DNA from: CAVVSD01 sp963757125
GTDB lineage: Bacteria > Actinomycetota > Thermoleophilia > Solirubrobacterales > Solirubrobacteraceae
Direction: 5' to 3'
Assembly: GCA_963757125.1 (NCBI GenBank)
Contig: CAVWQP010000009.1
Location: 1,736,001 to 1,800,000, forward strand
Length of the DNA: 64,000 bases
Position 1 is the stretch's first letter. Every line of letters starts with the position of its first letter. Made by a program: the position numbers and the translations under genes. Of the stretch, positions 34,069 to 42,821 are shown piece after piece. Below the pieces are notes generated by a model, which saw nothing but the letters and a program-made list of their open reading frames with translations, ran no database searches and was not told where the DNA came from.

Positions 34069-34679
34069 ATGGAGCACTCGCCCTACAGGCCGGCCCGGCA
34101 TCCGGGTCGCCGCAACCTGTGGGCGCGCGACGCGATCCTCGAGGCGCTCCGCACCTGGAGCGCGCTCGAGGGTCGTCCGCCGCGCCGGCGCGACTGGAGG
34201 CCGCGGGTCTGGCGGTGCGCCGCCTCGACTTCCGCAGCACCCCGGCGGAGCGCGTGGACAGGGCCCGCCGGCTGGCGGCGTCCGGCCTCGGCAGGACCGA
34301 GATCGCCGAGCAACTCGGCGTGTCGCTCGCCAGCGTGCACAACTACCTCAACGCGCACCGCTGCCCGGGCTGCGAGGGGCCGGTGACGAACCCGCTCGCC
34401 GAGGCGTGCCGCGAGTGCACCCGCCACGCCCCGACCGTGCCCCGCACCTGGACGTGCGAGGACGTGCGGCGCGCGATCGCCGACTGGACGGACGCCCATG
34501 GGGCGCCGCCCACCTACCGCGACTGGACTCCGTCGCGATCCAAGGACACCCGCTGGCACGCGGAGAACCCGCGCTGGCCGAGCGCCGCGGTCGTCGCCGC
34601 GCTGTGGGCCGATCGGCCGCAGCCCTGGCAGAGCGCGATCCGCGACGCGTGCCGGACGGCCGACCGGCTCGTCGCCTGA
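34069..34679 (+). CDS. Homing-endonuclease-associated repeat protein, frame broken
   Basis: About 200 residues in two frames. From ATG 34069: ARDAILEALRTWSALEGRPPRRRDW; from about 34205 the next frame gives STPAERVDRARRLAASGLG, RTEIAEQLGVSLASVHNYLNA (helix-turn-helix), zinc-ribbon CPGC and CREC, then EDVRRAIADWTDAHGAPPTYRDWTPS and PAAVVAALW-like end (PSAAVVAALWADRPQPWQSA). The two xxDxxxALxxWxxxxGxPPxxxDW units match the repeat that accompanies HNH and homing endonucleases and binds DNA. No nuclease domain is present. A missing base near 34200 is probable. Two bases after the aldehyde dehydrogenase stop. Confidence 0.65.
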
Positions 34680-34706
34680 CCCCTCGAAAGGAGACGGCGC
34701 CCGCGG

Positions 34707-35786
34707 CTAGGCGAACGCCACCTCGACGCGCCGCGCGTCGGGCTCGCAGATCCGCGCCGTGCGCTTCGCCTCGCCGCGGATCTCGGTCCGCGCGCCGCGC
34801 CGCAGCGCGACGTGCGGGGTCACCGTGATGCGGGCGACGCGCTCGCTGCGCTCCCACGCCCAGCTCGCGGCGACGCGGCCGTCCACCGTCACGGTGGGAT
34901 CGCCGCTGATCGTCAGCTTCAGCGGGGCGATCTCCGCCGGCATGATGCGCTCGCGGTCGGCGTACGCGAGCAGCGGCTGGTCCCAGTGCGCGAGCAGCCG
35001 GACCGGCAGCGGCGTGTCCGCGGGCGGCAGCGGGGCGCCGGGGAGGTCGAGCAGCTGCGCGCCGTCCGGGCCCCGGAGGGTGACGACGCCGAGGCGCTCC
35101 GCCGCGCCCGCGAAGTCACGCTGCGTCGCTCCCGACCAGGACGCGGCGTCGCGCAGGCTCGCGGGACCGAACGCGGCGAGGTAGCGGCGCAGGACGTGCG
35201 TCGCGGCGTCCTCGAGCGACGGGAGCGCGTCGTCGTGCACGACGAACGGCGCCCGGCCGCGGTCGGCCCAGGCGCCTGCGGGCGGGAGCTGCACGAGCGG
35301 CAGCAGCGTGCGGACGAAGAGGATCGGCGTCCACGCGTCCTGGGTCATCCCGTCGAGCTGCCAGAGCCGCTCGCGCAGCTCGGTGTTGCTGCGGGGCTCG
35401 CGCAGCCACACGCGCAGCTCCGCCTCGAGGCGCTCGAGGTCGAGGTGGGCATGGACCTTGCGCAGGTTGCGCAGCCGGGCCTGGCGCGAGAGCTGCGCGT
35501 ACGCGGCGTACTCGTCCGCCGCGACGGCGTGCAGCGTCGTGCGCATGATCGTCGTCTTGACGACGTCGCCGGCGGCGAACGCGGCCTCCAGCGCATCGCG
35601 GTGGAACCCGTCCAGTCGAGCGGCCAACGCGATGTACGGCGCGGGCGCGAACTGCGCCTGCAGCGGCGTCAGGCGGCGGATCGCCTCGGCCGGCGCCAGC
35701 CGCGCCCGCTCGAGCAACAGCTGGCGCGCGGCGAGCGCGGCGGTGAGCTCCTCGCGTGTGAGCGTGCGCTCCGGCAGCTCACGCAC
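34707..35786 (-). CDS. Winged-helix DNA-binding domain protein (AlkZ/YcaQ-like, HTH_42)
   Basis: 359 residues of the HTH_42 family: early LTREELTAALAARQLLLERA, then LTPLQAQFAPAPYIALAARL, TTIMRTTLHAVAADEYAAY, AFGPASLRDAASWSG and LAHWDQPLLAYADRERI. AlkZ and YcaQ are DNA glycosylases that unhook interstrand crosslinks using a QxQ/QxD motif; here LQAQF is present, which fits the AlkZ catalytic pattern, but activity on DNA in this branch is untested. GTG at 35786 overlaps the stop of the upstream methyltransferase gene by eight bases. Confidence 0.82.
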   Translation of the reverse strand: MRELPERTLTREELTAALAARQLLLERARLAPAEAIRRLTPLQAQFAPAPYIALAARLDGFHRDALEAAFAAGDVVKTTIMRTTLHAVAADEYAAYAQLSRQARLRNLRKVHAHLDLERLEAELRVWLREPRSNTELRERLWQLDGMTQDAWTPILFVRTLLPLVQLPPAGAWADRGRAPFVVHDDALPSLEDAATHVLRRYLAAFGPASLRDAASWSGATQRDFAGAAERLGVVTLRGPDGAQLLDLPGAPLPPADTPLPVRLLAHWDQPLLAYADRERIMPAEIAPLKLTISGDPTVTVDGRVAASWAWERSERVARITVTPHVALRRGARTEIRGEAKRTARICEPDARRVEVAFA

Positions 35787-36864
35787 CCGCTGCCGCGGCG
35801 ATCGGCCGCGTCAGGCCCTTCGCCGCGTCGTCGAGGACGTCGCGCAGCGGGATGAACACGTCGCGGTCCTCCTGCGTCGCGACGAGCGTGTCGGGGTCGA
35901 CGACCCGGATGTGCACGTCGCGGCGCTCGTTCACCGCGATGTCCTTCCGCGCCAGGGCGACCATGTAGCCGTCGCCGCCGGCGATGTGCTCGTGCAGCCA
36001 CTGCACGGGGTCGCGCGTCCGCTTGCCCGTCCGGACCGCGTCCATCGCGCGCTGCTTGATCGTCTGGGTGATCTTCGAGCTCGCGGCCGTGTCCGGGAAC
36101 TGGCGCCCGCGCCAGAACGTGCGCATCCCGTTGCGGTCCATGGACTTCAGGTACGTCTCCGGCCAGGTGATCTCGTGCTGGGTGTGGCCCTCGTCGGGGT
36201 CCTGGCCGCGGAGGCGCTGCACGACGACCCAGGCGTTGTGGGTCGGCTCGATGAGCACGAGCAGGCCTCCGGGGCGCAGCACCCGGTTGACCTCCGCGAA
36301 CAGGCGGTCCTTGTCGTCGACGTGGTGCGCGAACTCCTTCACGAGCGCGATGTCGAACGTGCCGTCGGCGAACGGCATGAGCGATGCGTCCGCGACGATC
36401 CGCTTGCCCGGGCCGAGCGACGGGTGCGCGTACAGGCCGCCGAGCCAGAGCGAGTTGGGCTCGAAGTCGACCATCCACGGGTCGTAGCCCGCCTCGGCGA
36501 ACAGGCGGCTGCCCCAGCCCGAGCCGCTGCCGACGTCGATGAGCCGGCGCCGGTCGGGCACCGCGCCGAGCTTCTCGATGAGGTTGATGACGTCGACGAG
36601 GCCGGGCGCGCTGCCGCGCAGGTACTCGAGGTCCTGCTGGACGCTGGCGGGCGTGCCCTGCCAGAGACGCTCCTCCTCCATCGTCTCCTGCATCCATTGC
36701 GTCTCGCGCTCGTCGAAGCCCATGAAGACGATGCCGTCGCGCACCGGGTAGAGGAGCTCCGCGGCGGGCGACCACAGGCCGTCGTCGCGCTGCTCGAGCG
36801 GGCCGAGCGTCTGCTGACACCGCAGGGTTTCGACGACGGTGGCGGGGAGTCCGGTGGAAGCCAT
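35779..36864 (-). CDS. SAM-dependent methyltransferase with Trm112-like N-terminus
   Basis: 361 residues. Residues 10-55 (RCQQTLGPLEQRDDGLWSPA, ELLYPVRDGIVFMGF) look like the Trm112/UPF0434 fold that often precedes sugar-chain methyltransferases, with only one Cys left. Motif I is LIDVGSGSGWGSRLFAEAGY, with ADASLMPFADGTFDIALVKE as motif II and LRPGGLLVLIEPT after it. In a row with a polysaccharide deacetylase and GT2 enzyme it may methylate a surface glycan. ATG at 36864; 19 bases after the deacetylase stop. Confidence 0.83.
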   Translation of the reverse strand: MASTGLPATVVETLRCQQTLGPLEQRDDGLWSPAAELLYPVRDGIVFMGFDERETQWMQETMEEERLWQGTPASVQQDLEYLRGSAPGLVDVINLIEKLGAVPDRRRLIDVGSGSGWGSRLFAEAGYDPWMVDFEPNSLWLGGLYAHPSLGPGKRIVADASLMPFADGTFDIALVKEFAHHVDDKDRLFAEVNRVLRPGGLLVLIEPTHNAWVVVQRLRGQDPDEGHTQHEITWPETYLKSMDRNGMRTFWRGRQFPDTAASSKITQTIKQRAMDAVRTGKRTRDPVQWLHEHIAGGDGYMVALARKDIAVNERRDVHIRVVDPDTLVATQEDRDVFIPLRDVLDDAAKGLTRPIAAAAGA

Positions 36865-36883
36865 GGACGGGATGGATACCGGA

Positions 36884-37600
36884 CTACGGCTCGAGCCGGG
36901 CCACGCGCACGCCCGCGGTCGCTGCGGCGTCGAGGATCCTGGGCAGCGCGGCGACCGTCCGCCGCCAGCATCCGTCGGCTGCGAACGCGTCGGAGTCGTG
37001 CAGGAGGGCGATCTCGCCGCCACGCAGGCCACCCGACGACACCGCGACGATCTCGTCGACGCTCACCTCGGCGTCGAAGTCCTTCGGGTCGCGCGACCAC
37101 AGGACCGGGGACCATCGGCGGCGCCGGACGAACGCGAGCGCCGCCCCGTTGAAGATCCCGTAGGGAGGCCGGTAGAGCGTGGGGGCCGCACCGAGCGCGG
37201 ACCCGATCGCGTGCTCGGCCGCCTCGATGTCCGCCCGGGTCTGCGAGGCGGTGACGGCGAGCAGGTTCCGGTGCCGGTTGCAGTGCACGCCGACGGCGTG
37301 TCCGGCCGCAGCGATCTCCCGGACGAGATCCGGGCGGCGCTGCGCGTGCTCGCCCACGAGGAAGAACGTCGCCAGGGCGTCCTCGCGGGCCAGCGCCTCG
37401 AGCACGGCCGGCGTTCCCTGCGGATGGGGCCCGTCGTCGAACGTGAGCGCGAGCGTCGCCGGGTCGTCCAGCCGGTCCCGGACGCCGAAGGCCCGGCGCA
37501 GCAGGGCGGATCGTGAGGTGAACGCGGGGCCGGCGTGCGCGATGCCGGCGGCTGCGACGACGGCGCCCGCCGCCCATCTCAGCGCATGCGCCTCGCTCAC
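36884..37600 (-). CDS. Polysaccharide deacetylase (NodB/CE4) family protein
   Basis: 238 residues with an N-terminal hydrophobic segment (ALRWAAGAVVAAAGIAHAG) that may anchor or export it. CE4 motifs: MT1 ALTFDDGPHP with the catalytic base and metal Asp, MT2 GVHCNRHRNL with two metal His, MT3 TLYRPPYGIFN, MT4 LWSRDPKDFD, MT5 IALLHDSD. Removes acetyl groups from GlcNAc-type sugars. GTG at 37600 overlaps the TGA of the GT2 gene (GTGA), so the two act together on one polymer. Confidence 0.9.
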   Translation of the reverse strand: MSEAHALRWAAGAVVAAAGIAHAGPAFTSRSALLRRAFGVRDRLDDPATLALTFDDGPHPQGTPAVLEALAREDALATFFLVGEHAQRRPDLVREIAAAGHAVGVHCNRHRNLLAVTASQTRADIEAAEHAIGSALGAAPTLYRPPYGIFNGAALAFVRRRRWSPVLWSRDPKDFDAEVSVDEIVAVSSGGLRGGEIALLHDSDAFAADGCWRRTVAALPRILDAAATAGVRVARLEP

Positions 37601-38604
37601 CGACCGAGCTCGCCCGCGACCGACTGGCGCAGATAGCCCACGCCGAAGATGCCGACCCCTGCCACCACTGCCCCCGCCTTGCCGAGGCCGGACGCCACGT
37701 CGCCTCTGAGGGCCGCCAGCACACCGTGCGACACGGCGTTGGGCACGACGTGCCGCGCGTAGCGCCGCTCCTCCGAGAGCGCCCGAGAGGCGCCGCTGTA
37801 CGCAGCGAGCTGCGCCTTCGAGATCCCCTCGTGGTAGCAGCGTGCGACGAAGTAGCGAAGCGTGGTCCGCGATGCGGGGATGTGGTGCCCGATCCGGGCG
37901 CTGGGCTCGAACACGACGAGCGTCGCGGGGCGCGCGCGCAGGAGGCGGATGCAGACGTCGGTCTCCTCGCCGCCGACGGGACGCGTCCCGACCCGCCCGA
38001 TGCCCGACCGGAACCCCCCGATGGCCTGGAGCGCCTCGACGCGGATCGCCATGTTCCCGCCGAACGGGTTGCGCACCGTCGACCTCTGCGTGGGGACGCC
38101 CCGGTGGCTGTAGCCCACCACCCAGCCGAACTCGTCGGGGAACCATGCCGGGCGCTCTGCAGTCCAGATCGGGTCGACGGCGCCACCGACGACCGTGACG
38201 CGGCTGTCGGCGAACGGGACGACCAGCTCCGCCAGCCAGTCGTCACTCGCGACCGCGTCGTCGTCGAGGAACGCGACGACGTCGCCCGCGGCGATCCTCG
38301 CGCCCGAGTTGCGCGCCCCGGACAGTCCCCGCGGCTCCTCATTCGCGATGACGCGGCAGTCCGGGAGCGCGTCGCGGAGGAAGCTCTCGAGCGCCGGGTT
38401 GTGGTCGCAGACGATGATCGTCTCCCGCGCCGCGAACGACTGCCGTGCGACCGACGCGACGGCTTCGACCACCTGCTCGGTCCGCTGCTCGGTGTAGCAG
38501 CAGATCACGACCGACACCGACGGCAGCGGCCCGTCCGGTGACGGCGTCCACGCTGGCGCGGCACTCGGTGACCGGACTGCGGACGGCCGCCTCAATGTTC
38601 GCAC
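37597..38604 (-). CDS. Glycosyltransferase family 2 protein
   Basis: 335 residues. GT-A signature: SVSVVICCYTEQRTEQVVEA, GLSGARNSGARIAAGDVVAFLDDDAV (DxD-type metal motif), NPFGGNMAIRVEAL and the catalytic GGEETDVCIRLL. A C-terminal hydrophobic segment (GKAGAVVAGVGIFGVGYL) may tether it to the membrane. Starts at GTG 38604 with a Pro/Ser-rich leader; a later start is possible. First gene of the GT2-deacetylase-methyltransferase-HTH_42 series; divergent from an MFS gene with a relatively AT-rich 90-base spacer that should hold both promoters. Confidence 0.88.
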   Translation of the reverse strand: MRTLRRPSAVRSPSAAPAWTPSPDGPLPSVSVVICCYTEQRTEQVVEAVASVARQSFAARETIIVCDHNPALESFLRDALPDCRVIANEEPRGLSGARNSGARIAAGDVVAFLDDDAVASDDWLAELVVPFADSRVTVVGGAVDPIWTAERPAWFPDEFGWVVGYSHRGVPTQRSTVRNPFGGNMAIRVEALQAIGGFRSGIGRVGTRPVGGEETDVCIRLLRARPATLVVFEPSARIGHHIPASRTTLRYFVARCYHEGISKAQLAAYSGASRALSEERRYARHVVPNAVSHGVLAALRGDVASGLGKAGAVVAGVGIFGVGYLRQSVAGELGR

Positions 38605-38696
38605 TGGCCCCCGTTAGCCGGCTTCGATCAGCAATTTCTCAGGTTACCAACCGGGTCCTGCCGGATCGACCGATATCCGAGGTGCGGCTATAGGTG

Positions 38697-40010
38697 ATGA
38701 CCATGCCCGTGCCGACCAGCTCCGCCACGAGCCGCCGCGCATGGCTCGTGTGGGGGGTCGGGGTCAGCGCGTACCTGATGGCGTTCTTCCATCGCGTCAC
38801 GCTGAACGTCGCCGCCGGGGACACCGCCGACCGGCTCGGCGTCGCGACGGGCGCGCTCGGGCTCTTCGCCTTCCTGCAGATCGGCGCCTACCTCGCGATG
38901 CAGCTGCCGGCCGGGTTCGCGGCCGACCGGATCGGCCCGCGGCGGACGCTCGCGCTCGGGGTCCTCGCGATCGTCGTCGGCGAGACGCTGTTCGCCGTCG
39001 CGCACTCGCTGCCGGTCGCCGTCGTGGGCCGTGCGTTGGTCGGCGTGGGCGACGCGGTGACGTTCGTCAACGTCCTGCGCCTCGTCCAGAACTGGTTCCC
39101 CGAGCGGCGTCAGGCGCTGCTCGCGGCGCTGACCGGCATGGCGGGCGGCATCGGCCAGCTCGTGGCGACGATCCCGCTGGAGCGCTCGCTGAGCGACTTC
39201 GGCTGGACCGTGACGTTCGTCATCACGATCGGGGCCGCGATGGTCGTCGGCGTCCTGGTGCTCGTGGTGGTGCGCGACCGCCCGCCCGGGATGCCCGCGC
39301 CGCAGCGCGAGGACCACGCGCCCGCGCGCGCCACGCTCGCCGCGGCCTGGCGGCGACCGACGACCCGCCGCGCGTTCTACGCGCACGTCGGCACGCTCGG
39401 GCCGTTCGCCGTGGTCGGCACGATCTGGGGCGTCCCGTACCTCGAGCACACGCAGGACGTCGGCAAGAGCACCGCCGCCTCGATGATGGTCGCGACGGCG
39501 CTGACGTTCACCGTCTGCCTGCCGTTCGTCGGGATGGTCGGGCGCTGCGGTCCCAAGGCGCGCGTCGCGGTCCTCGCGGTGCCCGGCGCGCTGCAGGCGA
39601 CGGCGCTCGTCGCGCTGCTGGCGTGGCCCGGCACCGTCGCACCGCGGCCGCTCGTCGTCGGCGTGCTGGCGCTCGTCGGCCTGAGCGCCGCCGCCTCGAT
39701 CAGCTGCTTCGACGTCGCCAGGCGCAGCACGCCGCGCGCGGAGGTCGGGACGACGGTCGCGCTCGTGAACTGCGGCGGCTTCACCGGGGCGGCGATCGGC
39801 GGCGGGCTCATCGGCCTGCTGCTGGCCGGCGACCCGACCGCAGGGCGCTTCGAGGTCGCGGTGCTCGGCGTCCTGCTCGTGATGACGCTGGTCGGGCTCG
39901 GGGCGGGCAGCCTGCGGCTGCTCGGGGAGCTCACCCGGCAGGGTCAGCGCGAGGTGGCCCGCCAGCCATCCCAGACCGCGGAGACGTCGCCCGCCGCCGC
40001 GAGGTCCTGA
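38697..40010 (+). CDS. MFS transporter
   Basis: About 437 residues, 12 helices. Opening RAWLVWGVGVSAYLMAFFHR and ADTADRLGVATGALGLFAFLQ, motif A-like GFAADRIGPRRTLALG, and GVGDAVTFVNVLRLVQNWFPERRQAL are typical of NarK/OFA-like or YjmB-like carriers. The end (TRQGQREVARQPSQTAETSP) is a soluble tail. Starts GTG 38694, ATG 38697 and ATG 38703 are all possible. The last 67 bases overlap the convergent MmgE/PrpD gene, an unusually long overlap. Substrate unknown; the carboxylate-type dehydratase next door suggests an organic acid. Confidence 0.85.
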   Translation: MTMPVPTSSATSRRAWLVWGVGVSAYLMAFFHRVTLNVAAGDTADRLGVATGALGLFAFLQIGAYLAMQLPAGFAADRIGPRRTLALGVLAIVVGETLFAVAHSLPVAVVGRALVGVGDAVTFVNVLRLVQNWFPERRQALLAALTGMAGGIGQLVATIPLERSLSDFGWTVTFVITIGAAMVVGVLVLVVVRDRPPGMPAPQREDHAPARATLAAAWRRPTTRRAFYAHVGTLGPFAVVGTIWGVPYLEHTQDVGKSTAASMMVATALTFTVCLPFVGMVGRCGPKARVAVLAVPGALQATALVALLAWPGTVAPRPLVVGVLALVGLSAAASISCFDVARRSTPRAEVGTTVALVNCGGFTGAAIGGGLIGLLLAGDPTAGRFEVAVLGVLLVMTLVGLGAGSLRLLGELTRQGQREVARQPSQTAETSPAAARS

Positions 40011-41191
40011 CAGGCGCGCACGAGCGCGTCGGCTCGGGCGCCGGCGCGTCCGAGGGCGTAGGCGGCGACGTCCGCCGGTCCCCAGCCGCTGGTGTCGCCG
40101 CTGCCGACGAGCACGACGCCGCCGCCCTCGACGCGGGCGTCGAGCGGGCCGAGGCGCTCGTCTCCGACGACCGTGATGGCGGGCGCCAGCGACGGATCCG
40201 CCGCGGCGAGAGCCTTGCGCGTGATCCCGGCGACGCTGCCGATCGACTCGGCGTCCGAGCTGTCCTGGTGGCCGTAGTCGGCGGCGAACGTCGGGACGAC
40301 GACGGTGACCTCGGCCGTGCCGGCGGGCAGCGTGCCGCCCCGCAGCAGCGCATCGAAGATCGCCTGGCCGTACATCGCCACCGGATGCTCCTTGAACGTC
40401 ACCCGGTGGATCCGCGCGTCGTCGTCCTCGGGGAGCCCCGGCCACGGGACGCCGCACAGCGAGCCCTGCATGCCGTTGGGCGTCTCGATGATCCCTGCGG
40501 CGCCCTGCAGGCCCGCGGTCGCGGCGCGCACGGCGGCGATCCCCGTCCCGGTCGCCAGCGCGGGCTGCAGCGACCAGCCCTCGCCGACGGCGTCGACGGT
40601 CCGCAGGCCGCCGCCGGCGGCGCCACAGGCCAGCCTGAGTGCCTCGACGGCCTGGGCGGCGGGCAGGTCGTCGAGCAGCGCGATCGTCGCCGCGGTGGCG
40701 ACCGGGGCGATCGCTGCCGTGATCCGGAAGCCGCGGCGGGAGACGTCGGGCAGCAGGGCGTCGGCGAGACGGCAGGCGACCTCGTAGCCGCCGGCGACGG
40801 CGCGCAGGACGGCCTCGCCGCGTGCCCCGGTGGCCTCGGCCTGGGCGAGCGCCGCGGGCACGACGGCGAGCCCCGGATGCAGAGCGAGCCGGTAGGCGTC
40901 GTCGGAGAGCGTCGCGTGGATGAGGAACGAGTTCGCGGCGACCGCGTCGGCGACGCTCGCGTGCCGGTCGCCCGCCGCGACCGTCGCCGGGCCGTCGGTG
41001 GCCGCCAGGGCGAGCGCGCCTCGCTCCCAGCGCGGGTCGCGCGCGGAGGCGACAGCCTCCACGAGCGCGGCGAGGATGCAGTCCGCGGCGCGCGTGAGCA
41101 GCGCGTCGTCGGCGGAGGCGGCGAGCGTCTTCGCGCGCCGCCACAGTGCTGCGGCGGCGTCGTCGCCGCGCGGGTCGGTCGGGTCGCTCAT
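39944..41191 (-). CDS. MmgE/PrpD family protein
   Basis: 415 residues. MmgE/PrpD features: helical N-domain with ADCILAALVEAVASARDPRW and AAVAANSFLIHATLSDDAY, the LHPG segment, AVAGGYEVACRLADAL, VATAATIALL, GAAGGGLRT, then the lid domain with RVTFKEHPVAMYGQAIFDALL. PrpD dehydrates 2-methylcitrate; other members are aconitate decarboxylase-like or of unknown substrate. No other propionate genes here. ATG at 41191. Its end overlaps the MFS gene by 67 bases on opposite strands. Confidence 0.85.
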   Translation of the reverse strand: MSDPTDPRGDDAAAALWRRAKTLAASADDALLTRAADCILAALVEAVASARDPRWERGALALAATDGPATVAAGDRHASVADAVAANSFLIHATLSDDAYRLALHPGLAVVPAALAQAEATGARGEAVLRAVAGGYEVACRLADALLPDVSRRGFRITAAIAPVATAATIALLDDLPAAQAVEALRLACGAAGGGLRTVDAVGEGWSLQPALATGTGIAAVRAATAGLQGAAGIIETPNGMQGSLCGVPWPGLPEDDDARIHRVTFKEHPVAMYGQAIFDALLRGGTLPAGTAEVTVVVPTFAADYGHQDSSDAESIGSVAGITRKALAAADPSLAPAITVVGDERLGPLDARVEGGGVVLVGSGDTSGWGPADVAAYALGRAGARADALVRACQDLAAAGDVSAVWDGWRATSR

Positions 41192-41213
41192 GCGGCGCGC
41201 GACCCTACCGGGG

Positions 41214-42717
41214 TCAGTCGGCCGGAGCCGTCTGACCGACGGTCACCGGCGGCACCGGCTGGGTCGCCGTCGTGGGCGTCTCGGCAGGCACGTCGCTCGG
41301 TCCGGGGTCCGCGCTGGGCTGAGTCTGGGTCTGCGTGCCGGTGTGCGTCTCGGCGGGAGCCGGCACGGGCTCCTCTGTGGTCTCGGGCTTGGGTTGCTGG
41401 TCATGCGGCTCCTTCTGCGACCCGCTCGCGGCGCCGTCGCGGTGGTCGGTTCCGTTCGACAGGGGCAGCGCGCGGCCGGTCGAGCGTCCGTGCCCGCGGA
41501 CGTCCGGCCGCGGCACGGCGGTGGCGGCGCGCTGCTGCTCCTTCGGCGTCCGGTCCGCCCGCTCGCCGCCCCCGTCGCGGGTCCGCAGCGATCGCGGCTC
41601 CCAGCTCGTCGTCCTGCGTCGCTCCACGCGGGCTTTCTTCGTCGACGGCGCGGACGGCTCAGGCGTCCTGTCCACCACCCGGACGGCGACGGCAGGCGCG
41701 GGAGCGGGCGCCGCGGTCGCGACGACCGGACGCGCCGGCGTCGTCGCCGCGGCGGGCGTCGCGGCCGGGCGGCTCGGGGCATCGCGCCGCGCCGGCCGGG
41801 CCGGCTCCTGCGCTGCGGCTGCTGCCCTGTCGTGCCGGCGCGCCTCGCGCTCGAGCGTCCCGATCCCGACCGGCGTCAACGTCGCCACGGCGGCGACCGA
41901 CGCCACGATCTTCACGGTCGCGCCGCCGGTCGCCGCCCCGCCGCCGACCAGCCCGGCGACCCAGGTCCACAGTCCTCCGGCGCCCGCGATCGGAAGCTCC
42001 CGCCGACGGCGTGAGCCCGAGGACCTTGCGCCGCTTTCCCTGCGCGTCGGACCAGTCGCGGCACGACGTGCACGAGCGCAGGTGCCCGCGCACCGTCCGG
42101 GACGCACGCCGGCGCTCGCGCGCGGAGATCTCCTCGCGGATCGCGTGGCAGCTCGCATCGCGCCCGGCGCGATCGTCCTGCAGGGCGACCCGCGCCTCGA
42201 AGACCGCCTGGCGGGCGGTGCCGGGCGAGGTGCCCAGGACCTCCGCGACCTCGGCGTGGCGCATGCCGCCGACCTCGCGCAGCAGGAACGCATCGCGCGA
42301 GCGGTCCGGCAGCTCGCCGATCGCGTGCAGCACGGCGCGGACCTCCTCGCGGACGGCGACCGCCTCGGCCGGCCCGTGCGCGTGGTCGGGGACCGTGGCG
42401 ACGAGCTCGGCGGCGGGGCGGCGACGGCGCATGAGAGAGATCGCCTCGTTGTGCGCGATCCGATAGAGCCACGGGCGCACGGCGAGGACGTGGTCGCCGC
42501 CGCGCAGCCCGTCGTGCGCCCTGATGAAGGTGTTCTGGACGGCGTCGTCGGCGTCCTGGACGTTGCCGAGGATCGTGGCGCAGTACGCGAGCAACCGGGG
42601 CTGCAGCCGTCGGACGAGCGTCGCGAAGGCGAGGTCGTCCCCTCCGCCCGCACGGGCGGCAAGGACGTCGTCACCGGCGAGCCGGTGCATCAGCGGTGTG
42701 CGCATCGAAGCGATCAT
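41214..42717 (-). CDS. ECF-type sigma factor fused to zinc-finger and membrane/disordered tail, frameshifted
   Basis: About 500 residues. Residues 1-170: sigma-70 region 2 (FATLVRRLQPRLLAYCATIL, DADDAVQNTFIRAHDGL, RPWLYRIAHNEAISLMRRRR) and region 4 (IGELPDRSRDAFLLREVGGM, HAEVAEVLGTSPGTARQAVF). Then a zinc-binding anti-sigma-like motif HLRSCTSC (H-x3-C-x2-C). One extra G near 42002 breaks the frame; removing it joins GLTPSA to ELPIAGAGGLWTWVAGL and a hydrophobic stretch VKIVASVAAVATLTPVGIG, followed by a 200-residue Pro/Thr/Glu-rich tail. A self-contained sigma/anti-sigma chain sensing redox or envelope state is the inferred design. Start among 42723/42717/42705 uncertain. Confidence 0.82.
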
Positions 42718-42766
42718 CGGCACGGTGGCTGAACGCGGGCTGAGGCTACGGGACCGCAGATGCGCC

Positions 42767-42798
42767 GGCGCCGGGACGGTAGGAACCGTCCCGGCGCC
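42767..42798 (-). terminator. Strong hairpin after DUF5667-like gene
   Basis: Perfect 14-bp stem GGCGCCGGGACGGT (42767-42780) and ACCGTCCCGGCGCC (42785-42798), 4-base loop, 23 bases past the stop of the gene ending at 42822. No T-run. Confidence 0.75.
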
Positions 42799-42821
42799 AC
42801 GCGCTGCGCACCCGTGTCTGC

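Noticed and set aside
34069..34679. Active homing endonuclease
   Set aside because: Only the DNA-binding repeat, helix-turn-helix and zinc ribbon are present; no HNH or LAGLIDADG nuclease motif.
38741..42466. 1241-codon open frame on the plus strand
   Set aside because: Out-of-frame shadow of the MFS gene and antisense of MmgE/PrpD and the sigma factor; low-complexity Arg/Pro/Ser.
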